Position numbers and translations under genes: made by a program. A stretch of 45,359 bases of DNA, from the NCBI GenBank assembly GCA_947460575.1, contig CANHIJ010000017.1, forward strand, positions 1 through 45,359, read 5' to 3'. This document shows, one piece after another, positions 43,966 through 45,359 of the stretch. The stretch's first letter is position 1; each line of letters opens with the position of its first letter. Source of the DNA: Verrucomicrobiales bacterium (GTDB lineage Bacteria > Verrucomicrobiota > Verrucomicrobiia > Verrucomicrobiales > V1-33). The notes under the pieces were generated by a model. It made no database searches, was not told the DNA's origin, and saw nothing but the letters and a program-made list of their open reading frames with translations.

Positions 43966-44870
43966 GTTGGAGGCTTATGATGCATTGGCTCCGCCAAAAA
44001 GCAAACCGCACCCACCAACGCCCAGCACAAGATCAATCCCAACCCTGCCAGTGACAAACCAACCGCCTGAGCCGAGGGGACTCCGTGCCAACTTCCCAGC
44101 ACCGACTCAAAGGCCTTCTCCCGGACCCCGAGCCCAGCAATGGAAACCGGCACCGCCGCCGCCACATCCGCTACCGCCGCAGCACCCATGAATTTCACCA
44201 CCGGCACCACCACCCCGAGCGCCCGCGCGGCACAATAAAACACCGCATATTGCAACAAGAACAATGGAACCGACCACAAAGCAGCCTGGGCAAACCCTTT
44301 CCGAGTCCGCGCGTCCAACAAAAACCGGCTCAAACGGTAATGCCATTCCGGCTGGAATTTTCGCAAGGTTAGGCCAACTCCAAAAAAGACCACGGCGGCT
44401 AGAATGAACGCCATCCAGGCACCCCTGCCCACCGTCAAATCCCCCCCCACCGCGCTGATCACCAATAGCGCCATGGCGACAAAAGCCGGAAAGGCACTCG
44501 TGTGATCCAGCCCAAAGGACGCCACCAGAGCCACCCGTTGGCCCGGACAGCGCCGCCCCGCCAGAAGCACCTTGGCGGCATCGGCACCCACCGGACCGAT
44601 GGACAGCAACCCCGCCGCGGTGCCCATCAGGGTGATCCGCAGGACCGTCATAAACGAAAGCGTCACCCCCGCGGTGCGCAAGCAGACCCTCCAGCGACAG
44701 GCTTGCACCACCTGACACAAACCGGCCGCACCAAACCCCAACATCAACCACCCCGGCGTGAGAAACGTCAAGCCGACCAGACCCCCACGCACCTCCGGAT
44801 TGGAAAACAGCCAGCACAGCATCCCAGCCGTCACGGTGGCTTTGAAAAGCCGGGCAGTCAGGACACGCAT
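43962..44870 (-). CDS. LPG-synthase-TM/flippase-like integral membrane protein (UPF0104)
   Basis: A 302-residue protein with about eight transmembrane helices. The LLSIGPVGADAAKVLLAGR stretch (about 90-108) and the VSIAGLGVREKAF block (about 243-255) are the two conserved regions of the lysylphosphatidylglycerol-synthase transmembrane family. The soluble aminoacyl-transfer domain is absent, so it is not MprF itself; the family includes lipid-linked sugar flippases and transporters of unknown substrate. It overlaps the second halogenase-like gene by four bases and follows the ACP by 11. It might flip the lipid-linked pigment (inference). Confidence 0.82.
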   Translation of the reverse strand: MRVLTARLFKATVTAGMLCWLFSNPEVRGGLVGLTFLTPGWLMLGFGAAGLCQVVQACRWRVCLRTAGVTLSFMTVLRITLMGTAAGLLSIGPVGADAAKVLLAGRRCPGQRVALVASFGLDHTSAFPAFVAMALLVISAVGGDLTVGRGAWMAFILAAVVFFGVGLTLRKFQPEWHYRLSRFLLDARTRKGFAQAALWSVPLFLLQYAVFYCAARALGVVVPVVKFMGAAAVADVAAAVPVSIAGLGVREKAFESVLGSWHGVPSAQAVGLSLAGLGLILCWALVGAVCFLAEPMHHKPPT

Positions 44871-44881
44871 CAGGATAAAAA

Positions 44882-45145
44882 TCAGATTCCCCGCTGCGAC
44901 GCCGTGATGATTGCGGCCATGCTCGATACGCTGTGCAAAATCCCCTTGGCAGCTTCCCCATCCGACATCTTCACCCCATATCGCTTTTCCAAGGCCACCA
45001 CCAACTGCAAGGCATCCACCGAGTCTAGGCCCAAGCCTTCCGGGCCGAACAACGGCCCGTCATCAGAAATTTCTGCAGCAGTCACCTGCAGCATCAATTC
45101 CTCGGCCAGCATCTCTTTGATTTCCTGTAACAATGGGGCAGGCAT
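44882..45145 (-). CDS. Acyl carrier protein
   Basis: An 87-residue ACP. The phosphopantetheine attachment serine is in GLGLDSVDALQLVVAL, the helix-2 DSxD motif, at about residue 42, and the protein is acidic. The length is standard. It is likely the carrier of the growing polyene. Characterised aryl-polyene clusters contain two ACPs; only this one is visible. It lies between the flippase-like gene (11 bases downstream) and the FabG-like gene (69 bases upstream). Confidence 0.92.
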   Translation of the reverse strand: MPAPLLQEIKEMLAEELMLQVTAAEISDDGPLFGPEGLGLDSVDALQLVVALEKRYGVKMSDGEAAKGILHSVSSMAAIITASQRGI

Positions 45146-45214
45146 ACTTGTCAGGAAATCTTAGATCGGACTGGCGGGGCAACACAAGCGCCAATGCAGT
45201 CGGTGTCAGTTCCC

Positions 45215-45359
45215 CTACAAAATGCCCCCGTCCATTTTGATCACACTGCCCGTCACATACCCCGCCAACTCCCCCGCCAGGTACATGGCCAAGCCAGCCA
45301 CCTCCTCGGGGGTTCCCAACCGCCGAGCCGGCACCCGTTGCGCCCATTCGGTCAGCGCA
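45215..45359 (-). CDS. FabG-like short-chain dehydrogenase, C-terminal end only
   Basis: The last 47 codons of a gene that continues beyond the right edge, with its stop at 45215-45217. The readable end is [20 protein letters not shown], then a segment ending [14 protein letters not shown], which is the diagnostic C-terminus of 3-oxoacyl-ACP reductases (RxGxPEEVA and GxxxxxDGG). It would reduce the beta-keto group during polyene elongation, the ApeQ role. The catalytic Ser-Tyr-Lys region is outside the window. Confidence 0.85.
   Translation of the reverse strand, partial: ALTEWAQRVPARRLGTPEEVAGLAMYLAGELAGYVTGSVIKMDGGIL

Larger units (their letters stand above)
31567..45359. other. Aryl-polyene/xanthomonadin-type biosynthetic gene cluster (incomplete at right edge)
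   Basis: The genes between these points supply most functions of an aryl-polyene pathway: chorismatase (starter acid), AMP-ligase, acyl carrier protein, ketosynthase, chain-length-factor-like partner, dehydratase and ketoreductase. Tailoring genes are two flavin-halogenase-family proteins, methyltransferase, glycosyltransferase, LpxL-like acyltransferase and polysaccharide deacetylase. The PagL-like gene is included because its start overlaps the chorismatase stop. Missing from the window but expected are a second ACP, a thioesterase, a LolA-type carrier and an RND/MMPL exporter; they may lie beyond 45359. The product class is an inference from gene content. Confidence 0.75.

Noticed and set aside
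43962..44870. Naming the membrane protein MprF
   Set aside because: Only the transmembrane family region is present; the aminoacyl-transfer domain is missing.
45063..45347. 94-residue glycine-rich minus-strand frame at the right edge
   Set aside because: It overlaps the ACP gene and is a shifted frame of the FabG-like end, whose correct frame reads RLGTPEEVA and KMDGGIL.
1..45359. tRNA, rRNA or insertion-sequence genes
   Set aside because: None of the noncoding gaps shows a cloverleaf, rRNA core sequence or transposase motif.

Overview
The window most likely comes from a high-GC member of the PVC superphylum, probably Verrucomicrobia. The reasons are the run of large extracytoplasmic c-type-cytochrome-like proteins (CxxCH plus DUF1549/DUF1553 or DUF1587/1592/1588/1585), their DUF1501 and DUF1552 partners with twin-arginine leaders, a Tat-exported Gfo/Idh/MocA oxidoreductase, a secreted LamG protein and TTTGTGTTCTTTGTGGTTA-type intergenic repeats. 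No rRNA, tRNA, CRISPR array or insertion sequence was recognised. The phylum is an inference from gene content; no marker gene in the window settles it.

Layout. (1) 1-681: noncoding, two copies of a ~260-bp repeat, each with long inverted arms. (2) 682-17585: nine plus-strand genes, most closely packed. They are a Gfo/Idh/MocA oxidoreductase, two cytochrome/DUF1501 pairs, a DUF1587-1592-1588-1585 cytochrome followed by a DUF1552 protein, and a small secreted zinc-metallopeptidase-like protein. (3) 17586-18352: noncoding, with a terminator-like hairpin, a hairpin-rich dispersed-type repeat and a good promoter for a LamG protein (18353-19939). (4) 19946-31405: mixed housekeeping and accessory genes: a DUF3516-type DEAD/DEAH helicase, a CorA-like protein with GMD in place of GMN, a creatininase-MFS-Tat protein operon, then GNAT, Gre-like factor, Fmt, MoaD and Hpt on the minus strand, PdxH, and a bile-acid:sodium symporter family transporter.

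(5) 31567-45359 (continuing beyond the right edge) is the most interesting region: a biosynthetic gene cluster that reads as an aryl-polyene/xanthomonadin-type pigment locus. A chorismatase would make a hydroxybenzoate starter from chorismate, an AMP-ligase would load it on the acyl carrier protein, and a ketosynthase with a degenerate chain-length-factor-like partner, a hotdog dehydratase and a FabG-type reductase (truncated by the edge) would build the polyene. Two flavin-dependent halogenase-family proteins, a methyltransferase, a family 2 glycosyltransferase, an LpxL-like acyltransferase, a polysaccharide deacetylase and two membrane proteins would decorate, anchor or move the product. A PagL-like outer-membrane lipid A deacylase is translationally coupled to the chorismatase. 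Unlike compact single-operon versions, the genes sit in several divergent and convergent groups, and strand composition changes at the PagL/chorismatase end.

Start codons were chosen from overlaps, ribosome-binding-like sequences and family length. All functional calls rest on reading motifs by eye, not on database searches.
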